This document shows positions 41,944-52,615 of a stretch of DNA of 64,000 nt, piece after piece; the first letter of the stretch is position 1; every line of letters begins with the position of its first letter. The notes under the pieces are model-generated. The model was given only the letters and a program-made list of their open reading frames with translations. It had not been told where the DNA came from and did not search any database. The DNA comes from Rhipicephalus microplus (taxonomy: Eukaryota > Arthropoda > Arachnida > Ixodida > Ixodidae): positions 203,160,601 through 203,224,600 of the forward strand of contig NC_134701.1 of assembly GCF_043290135.1 (NCBI RefSeq), in the 5' to 3' direction. The translations under genes and the position numbers were made by a program.

Positions 41944-44760
41944 TTACCTATGACACATCACTTTCATTTTAAGAAAAGAAAACAGAACTAGCACACAAGT
42001 AAAATTATATTCTCTGTTGTTCCAGACCAGCGCAAAGGATGTTAAAGACTGTGTTGTGACTTGAAGGTTATTTAAACTATTCGAATCCTGCACAGTTTTG
42101 GGGAAAAAAGAATATTTGAAGCAGTTATTGCGGGCACGAAAGGGGATTATTGTACGATCATGGCGTTGTCTGGTGGCGTAACCTGAAGAAAATGAAATAA
42201 TTTTTCCAATATCTATCATGTAATGCCCATTAATTATTTGATATATATATTTTGATCGGGATATGCGGTTTCTTTCTGAAAGTGAAAGTAAGTTAGCTCT
42301 TACTAACAGTTCACTTACCGAGGTTCGTCCGTAACTGCTATATATGAAGCGAACGGCTCTTCTTTGTACTTTTTCGACTTTATGAATGTTAGTTTGAGTA
42401 AATGGATCCCAGATCACTGCTGCATAATCGTGTATGGGGAGGACTATCGATTTGTACGCAAGAACACGGACAGGTGGAGGGGAGAGTTTCAAAGTCCTTC
42501 GTAAAAAGAACAGTTTCTGATTAGCCTTGAAAGTTACAATGTTAATGTGTTTTGCCCAGTTAAGATCATTTGTTATCCATAACCCAAGATACTTGTAGGA
42601 TTGAACCTCGGAAAGAATGGCATTGTTTGTGAAGTGTTGAAAATTTAATTTGTGTTTCTTATGAGAAATGGACATGTACACTGTTTTTTTTTTCAAAATT
42701 GATGGATATTTGCCAAGCCTCGCACCAGGAAACAACTCTGTTAAACGACTCGTTTAACAAAACTTGGTCCTTTGAGGATTCTAATGCAGAATAAATAACG
42801 CAGTTGTCTGCGTAGAACCTTATATTTACAGGTATACCGCTTACTATGTAGCTAATAAATAAATAGAAGGGGACCCAGAACCGACCCTTGGGGGACGCCA
42901 GAGTACACGGAAACCCTGTGAGAGGAATTATTGTTAAAATCTACAAACTGTTCTCTGTTTTTCAAGTAGGCCGATGTCCATTTATTAAGTTGATCATTCC
43001 CAAGAATTTTTTTAAAATTGTACACTAATTTATTGTGCGAAACCTTGTCAAAAGCTTTTGAAAAATCCATAAAAATTGCATCTGTTTGTTTTCTATTATT
43101 AATTGAATTAGCGAAGTCCTGTATTGTTGATACCAATTGTGTCGTTGTTGAAAGTCCCTTCCTGAATCCATGCTGATGTTGGTTTAAGATACTATGTTCG
43201 TCCAGAAAACATGAAATACTTTTGTGTATAATGTGTTCCAAAAGTTTACAAACGGTTGAAGTTAGCGAGATGGGGCGATAATTTTTGACACTCTGCTTGT
43301 TGCCCGATTTATGGATAGGCTTGACTCTAGCTGTTTTCCAGTCGTCTGGAACCTGGCCCTCACGCAACGATTTTGTAAGAAGAACATGGAGGTATTTCGA
43401 CATCCATTCGGCGTATCTTTTTAAGAACACATTAGGGATATTGTCCGGTCCAGAGGACTTTCTGATATTAAGGTTCACAAGCATGTTCAATGTGCCCTGT
43501 TCACTAACAACAATATCGGGCATTCGCGGTGAAACAGTTTTAAAGATCGGTAATACAGAGTTGTCACAAGAAAAAACCGATTTGAAGTGATAGTTGAAAG
43601 CATTTGCGATTCGAGCAATATCGTGCGTAAGAATACCATCGACATTAAAAACGTCACACTCTTTCGAAGCGGGCGAAATGCTCCTCCAAAATTTCTCGGG
43701 ACACGAGGTCAAGTAATGCGTCAAGGATTCCCCAAAATAACGCTGCTTATCTGTTTGAATTTGATTTTTCAGTTTTACTGAAAGCTTAGCTATTTGTTCT
43801 GAATACGCTACGTTCAGACTTTGTTTTTTCTTTAGACGCTTTATTTGCCTTCTTAACCTCAGTGTTATCCAAGAAATCTACGGATTTTTTCGCTTCGATT
43901 TTTTAATTACCAGAGGCACAAATGATTCAATGCATTCTTTGACAATGTCCTTAAACCAGTTCCATAAATTATGCATATCAGTTTCATTATTCGCAAAGTT
44001 ATCAAAGTTGAATGAAAGGAGATCTATAATAGCAGTATCATCTGCACGATCGAAATTAAGGAAAGATAAAGAGGGCAATGTTTTATCGAACGCTGTGTCA
44101 CTTAGAGTAAATAGCACTGCATGATAATCGGAAATTTCCGAATATATCGCAGTTGTTGCTTTAGGTGTGATTGCCTGGTTAACGAAGAAAAGGTCTAGGG
44201 TTGACTGAGTGGTCCCTTGAATTCTTGTGTAGCCTTCAACTAGCTGAAGGACGTCAGAAATGTAGCAAATATCAAGCATAGCTTCACCCGAAGGGTCGCA
44301 CTGCTTCAGGGCAAATTTTTTGCAATCTACATTAGGTAAATTATAATCACCTGTCATTATAATCTGGTCATCATGCCTAATATTCAGTTTCAAATAGTTT
44401 TTCAAATAATTCAGTACGTCAACAGGAGCGTTTTGGGGGCCTATAAACACCTCCTATAATGTAACATACATCGTTGTGGTAAGCCTTACAAAAAATACCT
44501 TCTACTCCTGGCACATCAGCCATTCTACATATTTTAAGGTTATCCTTGAAAAGTACAGAATCGCCGCCACCTTTACTAGCCCGGTCATTTCTGTATGCGC
44601 TGTAGCCAGACGGAACAAATTCACTATCAAAAACCGAGTCGCTTAGCCACGTTTCCGTCAAGACAGCATTAGCAGGATCATGAGAAAGTATTAATGCCTC
44701 TAAATCAGTGGCCTTATTAAGAACGCTCCTACAATTTACATTTAGTATTTTTAGTGCGCC
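41944..44760 (-). pseudogene. LINE ORF2: AP-type endonuclease and reverse transcriptase, broken
   Basis: From 44760 leftward the frame reads ALKILNVNCRSVLNKATDLE (EN motif with Asn), TETWLSD, GGVYRPP; then an extra A near 44440 shifts the frame to MTGDYNLPNVDC and ISDYHAVLF (EN Asp/Asn and Asp-His). After a stop at 43878, the RT continues in another frame (43724-42852): NYRPISLTSTVCKLLEHII, MDFSKAFDKVSH, SGVPQGSVLGPLLF. Near 42860 another shift leads to FYADNCVIYSALESS, where the catalytic Asp-Asp is Asp-Asn (AAC codon, 42803-42805). The C-terminal part (42735-41944) has YLGLWITNDLNWAKHI and ERNRISRSKYIYQIINGHY. In the family this protein nicks target DNA and primes cDNA synthesis on it. Confidence 0.87.
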
Positions 44761-44778
44761 ATAGTGCTTGTTTTTGTG

Positions 44779-45462
44779 TCAATTAGATTTTTTCTTCAGC
44801 CGATAGCGTGACCCCTTTCCTTCGTCCCATGCAAACAAGACGTCATCGACCTTAAGCTTATCATAAACTAGCTTTGTCTTACAGCCACGTAGCCATTCTC
44901 CCTCTGAACTTTTCCACAATTGCTTCCGTATTTCTCAAACTCATTTGGAAAAGTCTGCAGACAGGGACAACGTGCTTCCCTTTAATTTAAATGCACTCGA
45001 CAAAACGTTAGTTTTTTCCCGGTAATCAAAAAATTTTATCATCGCAGGTCGTGGCCAAGCCTTTGTTTTTTTGCCAAAACTGTGACATCTTTCAATGCCT
45101 GTTACCGTTATTTCCAACTTCTGCTGAAAAATATCTTCCTCTATTTTGGCTTTCAGGTCCTCATACTTCTCGTCAGGGAGCTCCTCTAACCCGTAAATGA
45201 TTAAGTTATTTCTGCGGCTTCTATTCTCAAGGTCATCTACTTTGTCAATACGTGTTGATACCTGCTCTTCAAGCTTTGATGTTGACACCTTCATATTCTT
45301 AACGTTGGTAGAAAAACTGCTAAGTTCAATCAATTTCTGTTCGAGGCTGTCTATACGATCTGCTAAACCTGAAATTATTTTTTCAATCTTTACTTGCGAT
45401 TCCTGAACGCGTTCAACGACACAAATAAGCTTCTTTTGTCCTTCCAACAGTTCCTTCAACAT
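44779..45462 (-). pseudogene. LINE ORF1: coiled-coil RNA-binding protein, two nonsense codons
   Basis: 173 open codons (45462-44941) begin with a Leu/Ile heptad coiled coil (about residues 1-90: VERVQESQVKIEKIISGLAD, DDLENRSRRNN), followed by an RRM-like part (NLIIYGLEELPDEKYEDLK, IERCHSFGKKTKAWPRPAMI, FFDYREKTNVLSSAFKLKG). This is the layout of ORF1 in many CR1/L2-type LINEs, which coats the element RNA. The frame stops at TGA after ADFSK, reads Val, meets a second TGA, and then stays open through EIRKQLWKSSEGEWLRG to KKKSN and a final stop at 44779. Both TGAs sit where CGA (Arg) would fit, consistent with CpG decay (inference). Confidence 0.8.
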
Positions 45463-45627
45463 ATCTTCGTTAGCAGGCCCTGGGTTTCATTCAAGATCCC
45501 CACATGCCAAAAGATCCGTTGATAACAGAACAACACTGTTAAGAAAGCAATGAACACACAGTGGGCAGGGCAGCAGCACTAAAAATTGGTCATCACTACG
45601 TATGCAATAAGCAAGATGGTGATGACT

Positions 45628-45976
45628 AACCTGAAGCACAAAGCAAAAAAAGGATTGCTCAGCATGTTGCCCGTTGTGCTGCAGCCATGCCCACTGGCGA
45701 ACGACGGAACCGGGGGAGCTTTTATAGCCCTTGAATACGGCACGTGATGTGACGTCACAGTCTTAGATAGCACGCTGGCACGATGAAGCGAAATTCAGCC
45801 GTGTCACACGTGTTGTTCTTGACATCCGCCGTCCATTGCAGAGCAGGCCCCGGTCCGTGTTGTGCGCATGTCCTTTGGAGATAGTCTGGTACCAAATGGA
45901 TACCCAGAAAAACCTGAAGCACAAAGCAAAAAAGATTGCTCAGCATGTTGCCCGTTGCGCTGCAGCCATGCCCACT
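45628..45976 (-). repeat. Duplicated 5' unit of the CR1/L2 LINE (283-bp period)
   Basis: A 66-68 bp sequence occurs twice in direct orientation, at 45976-45911 and 45695-45628 on the minus strand: AGTGGGCATGGCTGCAGC, GGGCAACATGCTGAGCAATC, T-rich tract, GCTTTGTGCTTCAGGTT. The copies differ at only a few positions. Between them lie about 215 bp with the CRE, E-box and TATA motifs. The arrangement resembles the promoter monomers at the 5' ends of some LINEs. Confidence 0.85.
45720..45757 (-). promoter_or_regulatory. Candidate Pol II promoter: CRE, E-box, TATA
   Basis: On the minus strand, in order: TGACGTCA (45757-45750, full CRE palindrome), CACGTG (45746-45741, E-box) and CTATAAAA (45727-45720, TATA box). 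About 31 bases after the TATA box, at 45695, begins the repeated unit AGTGGGCATGGCTGCAGC that also starts the outer copy at 45976. The coincidence of repeat start and predicted transcription start suggests this unit is the transcribed 5' end of the LINE. Confidence 0.6.
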
Positions 45977-48054
45977 CATACATTTCTGCAATAGGGCTCT
46001 TGGGCAGGTTATGAGAAAGTTACGAGATGGTGTGGGATTCCTTAAATTTTTACTTTCTTCACAGTGGAATGAAGAATATGAATCACAACTGCTAATTGTT
46101 AAACTGTGACTGGTGATGGAAATTTGAAACCTTCCCTACGCGTATACTTCTATGTCCTCTCGCCTTCAAGTTTTAATCCCGCTTTTTTTTTTTCAGGCTA
46201 GTCCTTCTTTTTAGCACAATTTAACACCTTCCCTTCAAGGCAACACAAACGACGTAATAAAGCAAGTCAAATTCTGGTTTAGTGAGCGCATCGCGCAAGC
46301 CTAGTAGCATAATTTTCTCAGCGAGGCAGTTCGAGTAGTTCAGTGTCGTCTATAGGCTTCTTTTTTACCGAATTAATGAGCTTACCTCAAGATATGTGCT
46401 ACCTCTCACACTATTCAAGCTGCTAGTCGTACACGCAATGAGAAATTTACGCTTTTTTGCTCATTATGACACTTCTAAGAATTATTTTGCCATAAATCTC
46501 AACAGGCCCTAACACTTAAATTGTGCTGACAGAACTTACCAGAACAGGTCAAGTGAACTAGTGTAAAAAATAGGCACGACTATAAAAGAAGCTTGTTAAT
46601 GAAGTGGCCAAGAGGCACCCGAGCTGATTACCGGTGTAAACACTAATACTAAATAAACATAGCACATCAAGTGAATCGCAGCTATAGCTAACCCAATATG
46701 CTGCCTTTTTAGCTTAACTGATAATGACGAACTTGAAAGTTAGGAGCCGTTCAATCTGTTCTTTGATGAAGTTATGTGGCTCACTGACTCCTACTTCCGA
46801 AGAAAAAAGATATTTGCGAGCCAGCCTCGTGCTAAGGTGAAAGAGCTGTATTCAATACTTCTGCGTTTTAACTTGATTTAATATATCCTGGCATAAGAAA
46901 TCTGAATTGAAAAGTTCGTTTTAGTCCGCTTTAATTGTGATTTCCTTTTTTTTGTCATTTTAGTGCGCATGTTTGAGTAAAAATCCATAAGACATCCCGC
47001 CTTCACCCTAACATGCCCGCTCTCTTCAGTCTTCGAAAAAGAACGCATCTGTCTTTTAAGGGCAATCGCTTCACTAAGGACAGGTTAATTAAACTGTCAA
47101 AACTCTGTCGCAGATGAATTCTTTCAGCTTGACAGAGTTCACAAAAACATGGACCCCTCGCCATATTGTCAGAATTGAAACAGCAACACAAAACAGACTT
47201 ATTAAATTTAGTTAAGGTAAAACCTAAACTCCGGTGGTTTCTGGGTTAACTGCGCTTTGCACAAGGTCATCGGTCCAAGGTGAGAATCAGAGGTGTAAGC
47301 ACAATCGTTTAATTTTCAGGATGAAAAATTAGTGCCAGTATTACGTATTCTTGACACCTTTAATATATCTCACCTCAAGTGTCACAGTTTGGTTTCTGTT
47401 TATTTTATTAATAATTCAAAATACAATGGTTCATTGTACTTACTGCACTGACTTTATTTTGTGATTTTTTGCTTGCTGACAGTGTAATACACTTCAGCAA
47501 TGCGACCAGCTGACGCCTCCCCGATAAGCGTGATTAGTGAGCATAAAAGACGCTAAGTAATTCACTTATGCCCTTCGTCTACACTATTTACAGTGTGTTT
47601 ATCTTCTGAAAACAATCGAAAACGCGAAGAGCAGTTGTTTTCTACGTACCATTTAGTGTATGGGGACTGTTGTTGACATCATCAGCACATGTTTGTTAGC
47701 GACATTAATCTGTTAAATGTTCTTTCGAGTGAGTTACACGTTTAACTGTGGCTTCCAGAATACTTCCTAACTATAGTCTGCATGAAAAGCCTTGTTCTTG
47801 ATAAATTTATACATAGGCACTTAGTATTGTTTACTCCATTGCTCGCATGAGGTAACCAAAATTAAAAAAAATATTAGTTTCACAACACTATTCCTTTTTT
47901 TGAAAGATTTCTTTTACGAACGATATATTTGTTCATCTGGTAGAGTATGAGATTCTCAAAAACTCCAAATTAGTAAAACATCGCAAGAGAATGGCTCTCC
48001 AATCTTTTGTATTTCGGAACACCTTCGCGAATTGAACCATACGTTATTCAGAAA
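45977..48054. other. No feature seen
   Basis: AT-rich spacer, no open frame above about 62 codons, no SINE, LINE or tandem repeat recognised. Confidence 0.5.
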
Positions 48055-48066
48055 AAAATGAGGGTG

Positions 48067-48309
48067 ATTTGATTGATATGTGTGGTTTAACATCTCAAAA
48101 CCACAATATCGTTATGAGAGACGCCGTAGTGGAGGGCTCCGTAAATTTAGACCACCTGGGGTTCTTTAACGTGCACCCAAATGTGAGCACATGGGCCTAC
48201 AACATTTCCGCCTCCATCGGAAATGCCGTCGCCGCAGCCGGGATTCGATCCCGTGACCTGTGGGTCAGCAGCCGAGTATCTTAGCCACTACACCGCCGCG
48301 GTGGGGCCG
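48067..48309 (-). mobile_element. Ruka-like SINE with 12-bp target duplication
   Basis: Full copy: minus-strand head GGCCCCACCGCGGCGGTGTA, B box GGGATCGAATCCCGG, body with CGTTAAAGAACCCCAGGTGG, end ATATCAATCAAATC. AAAATGAGGGTG flanks it exactly at 48055-48066 and 48310-48321. Its tail is short (two TCAA units). Confidence 0.95.
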
Positions 48310-48747
48310 AAAATGAGGGTGTAGTAAACAATACTACTACAAAATATTTGAAACAAAGGTGCTCATGAAGTGCGTTTTACTGTTCATAAAGCACGCCTAA
48401 TTATTCACCCAGTACGAACCACTAAAAAAACGTTTATACGAGGATATGCTAAATTTACTGAGTCCTTCAGCGCTCAAAAAGAGCGTATGTTGAATGGCAC
48501 TATGTCATCAGGTGCCAGCTTAGAAATTTTACCCGGCTTCCGACACAGCACTCCTTTGAACGCCCTCCTTAATAACCAAAACGACGTCTGAGGTAAAAAG
48601 TTAGGGATAACTAAGGCACAGCTTTGAAACTGCAATGCCATTCGCATTGTACAGCTGAGTGCTCAAACATGAGGGAGTACGCGTGTTTTGTACGTCGATT
48701 TGCTTCTTATCCGTCAATTATTCGAATTCATTTGAAATTATTTGCCT

Positions 48748-48980
48748 GCCCCGCTTCAGTGGTCTAGTGGCTATGGTACTCGGCTGCTGACCCGCAGGTC
48801 GGGAAATAGAATTCCGGCTACGGCGGCTGCATTTTCGAAGGAGGCCAAAATGCTGTAGGCCCGTGTGCTCAGGTTTTGGTGCACGGTAAAGAACCTCAGG
48901 TGGCCGAATTTCCGGAGGCCTCCACTACAGCGTCTCTCATAATCATAGGGTAGTTTTGGGACGTTAAACCCCAACATATT

Positions 48981-49055
<75 letters not shown>

Positions 49056-49056
49056 T
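48748..49056 (+). mobile_element. Ruka-like SINE with expanded (AATC)n tail
   Basis: The head GCCCCGCTTCAGTGGTCTAG, loop CTCGGCTGCTGACCCGCAGG, a mutated B box (GGGAAATAGAATTCCGG), body TAAAGAACCTCAGGTGGCCG, and an (AATC)n tail of about 19 units (48980-49056). It is the only copy here with a long tail. No clear target duplication found. Confidence 0.92.
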
Positions 49057-49265
49057 AAAACCTAAATGTATTATCAAATAATCAATAATCATTTAAAGCA
49101 TTTGCCGCTCTCTTCCTGCATTATTAATATGTCCGGTCTGCTGTGGTAGTGGTGTCGCGGTTAGGGTGCTCAGCTGCCGACCCAAAGTTCGCTGGTTCGA
49201 TTCCAACCTGTGCAGTTGCATTTTGATGGCGGTGTAATGGTAGAGACCTGTGTACTGTCCGATGT

Positions 49266-49585
49266 CATCATCATCATCATCATCATCATCATAATCATCA
49301 TCATCATCATCATCATCAGCCTGACTACGTCCACTGCAGGACAAAGGCCTCTCCCATGTTCCGCCAGTTAACCCGGTCCTGAGCTTGCTGCTGCCAATTT
49401 ATACCCGCAAACTTTTTAATCTCATCTGCCCATCTAACCTTCTGTCTCCCCCTAACCCGCTTCCCTTCTCTGGGAATCCAGTTAGTTACCCTTAATGACC
49501 AGTGGTTATCCTGTCTGCACGCTACATGCCCGGCCCATGTCCATTTCCTCTTCTTTATTTCAACTATAATATCCTTAACCCCCGT
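49266..49585 (-). mobile_element. RTE-type LINE, copy C, 3' fragment with target duplication
   Basis: On the minus strand it starts inside the C-terminal coding region (GGGGTTAAGGATATTATAG) and ends with the family's 3' tail, TCAGGCTGATGATGATG. CTGTCCGATGT occurs exactly at 49255-49265 and 49586-49596, a target duplication proving insertion into the older SINE. The family therefore makes ~11-bp duplications and 5'-truncated copies as short as 320 bp. Confidence 0.95.
49325..49585 (-). pseudogene. RTE C-terminal segment, open for 87 codons
   Basis: Although severely truncated, all 87 codons from the insertion edge to the TAG at 49327-49325 are open and match copies A and B: KDIIVEIKKRKWTWAGHVA, TNWIPREGKRVRGRQK, INWQQQAQDRVNWRNMGEAF, VLQWT. 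It has no start or catalytic domain. The absence of stops and frameshifts suggests a fairly recent insertion. Confidence 0.85.
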
Positions 49586-49704
49586 CTGTCCGATGTAAGT
49601 GCACGTAAAAGAACACCAGATGGTTGAAATCTCTGGAGCCCTGCAGTATGACGTCCCTCGTAATCATACCTTGGTTTTGAACTGGAAACCTCAGGCAATA
49701 ATAT

Positions 49705-49770
49705 CGAGTAATGCGTATTGTATCTGGTAATGTATCTGGTAATGCGTAATGCGTAATGTATCTGGTAATC
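49705..49770. repeat. Short minisatellite of GTAATG / GTATCTG units
   Basis: GTAATGCGTA, GTATCTGGTAATG and close variants repeat about five times right after the split SINE. Confidence 0.75.
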
Positions 49771-50343
49771 GCATTGTAGTGCTGCTTCCTAATATATCAA
49801 ACTGTTACGTTTGGCCGACACGGGCTTCAAGCCGGGAGAAAAAGACGCCGTGAGGAAGAAGTACGTAATTTTTCATGCGGCACACTTGCCGTAAGAAGGT
49901 GTACTAAAGAAAAATTACCCATAGCGTAGTGCGTAGTCGATTCTAAAGGCACGCCGAGAATGAAGGCGGCGAGAACGCACATCGAGGCACATGCGCGATA
50001 AGAGATTATTGTCCGGAGCAGATGAGCCAGACTGTGGTGCTGGCTGAGAAGGGGCGAGCAGTGCGTCGAGCAACAAATAGCAGTCAAACTTTTAAGTACT
50101 TCCTTCTTTGCAATTTGTTATTTGTTTTGGTGCGGAGGTTAATTAGTAATGTGAAATTTTGAAGTTCAAGTACAACAAATGACAACATTGAGCCACATTT
50201 TATTCATGGTCTCTAATATAGCGGGCGTGCGGCCTGTTTATCTCTAGCCTTCCCAATCACACGGAGAGACTGTGTTCTCAGAAGTGGGTGTGGCCCACTC
50301 TTTTATCTGCTCCACAATGCTCCCACAGAGGATTGAAAAGGCT

Positions 50344-50598
50344 TGATTGATTGATTGATTGATTGATTTGTGGGGTTTACTGTCCCAAAACCACTATTTG
50401 ATTATGAGAGACGCCGTAGTGGAGGGCTCCGAAAATTTTGACCACCTGGGGTTCTTTACCGTGCACCCAAATCTGAGTACAAGGGCCTATAACATTTCCA
50501 CCTCCATCGGAAATGCAGCCGCCACAGCCGGGATTTGATCCCGCGACCAGCGGGTCAGCAGCCGAGTACCTTAGCCACTAGATCACCGTGGCGGGGTG
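50344..50598 (-). mobile_element. Ruka-like SINE with 15-bp target duplication
   Basis: Complete copy with minus-strand head CCCCGCCACGGTGATCTAGT, B box GGGATCAAATCCCGG, conserved body and a tail of four TCAA units (50344-50360). The flanks AGGATTGAAAAGGCT (50329-50343) and AGGATCGAAAAGGCT (50599-50613) differ at one base, so the duplication is clear but has aged. Confidence 0.94.
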
Positions 50599-50899
50599 AG
50601 GATCGAAAAGGCTGGCGCGCTATGGACGTAGATTGCATGCAGCGAGAAAAACAATACTTTTGCGATTTTATATAACGTCATGCTCATTTGAAAATATCGA
50701 CTCTAGGTGTACGAGATGCAAAATCAATGCTGTGGCGTATATGTTTTGAAATGAGCTTTTTTTAACTCTGTTTGTGCCACCCATATTAGGGCACCTATAA
50801 GTGCGATGCCCTCTGCTAAAAATCAAAATTAGTGGAAACTGACTACGAAATTTGTGGGCCGTATAGAATGGCGGGCACTGGCGAAGAAAATAATTCACA

Positions 50900-51107
50900 G
50901 CATATTCACGGAGGGAATGATGATGAGTGGGGCGAAGCGTCCGTCCATCCGATCATACGTCATTTCGCCAGTCTATTTGTCTGTCTGTCTAATTTACCGG
51001 TTCGTCTGTCTGTCTGTTCGTCTGTAGCAGACACACGGATGAATAGGCGGACAGATGGACAAACAGATGCTTCGCCTCATTGATTATCGTTCACTCCGTG
51101 GATATGC
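50900..51107. mobile_element. Short terminal-inverted-repeat element, copy 1
   Basis: The left end (50900-50939, GCATATTCACGGAGGGAATG ... GGGGCGAAGC) and the reverse complement of the right end (51068-51107, GCATATCCACGGAGTGAACG ... GAGGCGAAGC) match over 40 bp with about seven differences. Between them lies a CCGTCC and GTCTGTCTGTC-rich stretch, then its near complement (CGGATG, GGCGGACAGATGG), so the interior is also partly self-complementary. Non-coding, 208 bp: MITE-like or fold-back type. Confidence 0.75.
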
Positions 51108-51401
51108 AGTTGATTTATATACGAAACCCACTAATAATATCTAGTGATAATATTTTGAAAGACATACACACAGAAGGTCATATAGGGAGCAATTACTGAA
51201 ACTGACTTGAAGTGGCTACTACTACAACTTAGTTCTACTACTGCGAGGGTACCATCCACACCCTGAGGAGCTGCATCCTTAAAAAAATTGGCGGATCCCA
51301 CGTACAGTGGCAATCGATGATATGCGAAGCACCAATGTGAAATCTTGATACGTCACTTTAAAATCAACACAACGTTACGAGGTGAAGGTAAATAATGCCG
51401 C

Positions 51402-52615
51402 ACATGACTTCCATGTCATGATTATTGTGTTTCGATGTGTCGTTTACCTTCGTCATCTATTCACGTTACGTGATACAAAACTTAGTATATGTGGAGCTAG
51501 CGAAACTTCCGCGAGCACGCTGTTAGCGTGGTATGTTGTCATGTTATTATATGACACGCGTGTCAGAATTATCATGTTTGCAGCAGTCATATATTTCGTC
51601 ATTCATTTACGTCACGTAACACCAAACTTGGTATATGTGGAGCAAGCAAAACGGCCATGAGCGCATAATGAAGTGCCCAACATATTCCAATGTAGCGTTG
51701 AAGCGCGCACACGCTGAGCGCAGCGACGCTATGTTAGCAATACGCGAGCACTCTATAGTCTGACGGCAGACGTGACCAGCGCGGCCCGACGGCAACCGGC
51801 GCAAAATTGGACATGCTGCAGAAAACACTGTGTCTCCCTCTTTTCGTGACGGAAGGACGCCGGACGCGCAGAAACACTCATGCGTCAAAGCAACGCAGAG
51901 CGGTGCACGCCTGCGAGTATTTGGCAGGACCGGCGCCTGGCGTGGCAACGCCGGCGTGACGTGACGAAATGAACGCCGGCGAGCACGCGCACCATGTCAC
52001 ATCGAAATGTATTCGTGCCTTGACTGTGAATTGTAGTCATGTTCTCACATGACATGCATATCATGATTATCATGTTTGCACCAATCACATACCTTCGTCG
52101 TTCATTTACGTCACGTAATACAAAATTTGGCATATGTGAAGCTTGTGAAGTGGCCGCGAGTGCATCATGAGTGTGACATGTATTCATGTCGTTCCATGAC
52201 ATGCATGCCGTAATTATCATGTTTGGATGTGTCATTTACCTATGACGTCCGTTCGCCTCGTGTAATACCGTGTTTCGTACATGTGAAGCTAACGAAACAG
52301 CCGTGAGCCCATCATGAGCGTAGCATGTAGTCATGTTGCTGGATGACACGCATCTTATCTCTATCATGTTTGCTTCAGTATCATACCTTCGTCATCATTC
52401 ACGTCCCGTAATACCAAGTGAAGCTAGCGAAACAGCCTCCAGCGCATCATGAGCATGACATGCAGTCATGTTGTTACATGAGACGCATGTCATGATTATC
52501 ATGTTTGCACCAGTCACATATTTTCGTCATCTATTCACGTACTGTAATACCAAATTTGGCTAATCTGATGCAAGCGAAACGGCCACGAGCGCATCATGAG
52601 CGTGGCATCATGAAG
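51402..52615. repeat. 147-bp satellite, about six units, interrupted
   Basis: The marker TCATGTTTG, or a close variant, starts at about 51426, 51573, 52071, 52218, 52365 and 52500. The spacing is 147 bp three times and 135 bp once. A unit contains ATGACACGCATGTCATGATT, CGTCATTCATTTACGTCACG, AATACCAAATTTGGTATATG and GAAACGGCC-GAGCGCATCAT. The array is split into two blocks (51402-51672 and 52010-52615) by a GC-rich non-satellite segment. Units differ by 10-20 percent, so it is not freshly homogenised. The unit size is similar to satellites described from Rhipicephalus; identity with them is untested. Confidence 0.9.
51673..52009. other. GC-rich segment inside the satellite
   Basis: About 340 bp rich in CpG (CGCGGCCCGACGGCAACCGG, CGGCGTGACGTGACG, GAACGCCGGCGAGCACGCGC) with no satellite marker. 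Its edges interrupt the 147-bp phase. It could be an inserted mobile element or a diverged larger unit. No open frame with recognisable content (a 113-codon minus-strand frame crosses it). Confidence 0.6.

Larger units (their letters stand above)
41748..45976 (-). mobile_element. CR1/L2-type LINE, nearly full length, inactive
   Basis: Read on the minus strand: a 5' region with a duplicated 66-68 bp unit and promoter motifs (45976 to about 45463), ORF1 (45462-44779), ORF2 with endonuclease and reverse transcriptase (about 44760-41944), and a 3' untranslated end finishing in TACCAATAAATAAAATA at 41748-41768. RT motifs SGVPQGSVLGPLLF, MDFSKAFDKVSH and QHGFRKGLSTTTQL are those of the CR1/L2 side of the Jockey superfamily. 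Total length of about 4.2 kb is close to a complete member. At least two stops in ORF1, several frameshifts in ORF2 and a YADN active site make it inactive. Confidence 0.88.
49135..49697 (+). mobile_element. tRNA-headed SINE split by a LINE insertion
   Basis: The 5' part (49135-49265) reads TCGCGGTTAGGGTGCTCAGC, TGGTTCGATTCCAACC (a good B box), GAGACCTGTGTACTGTCCGATGT. The 3' part resumes at 49597 with AAGTGCACGTAAAAGAACAC, matching the body of related SINEs, and ends near AAACCTCAGGCAATA. The 320-bp RTE fragment between them is flanked by an 11-bp duplication. Head and body differ from the main Ruka-like group, so this is a related subfamily. Confidence 0.85.
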
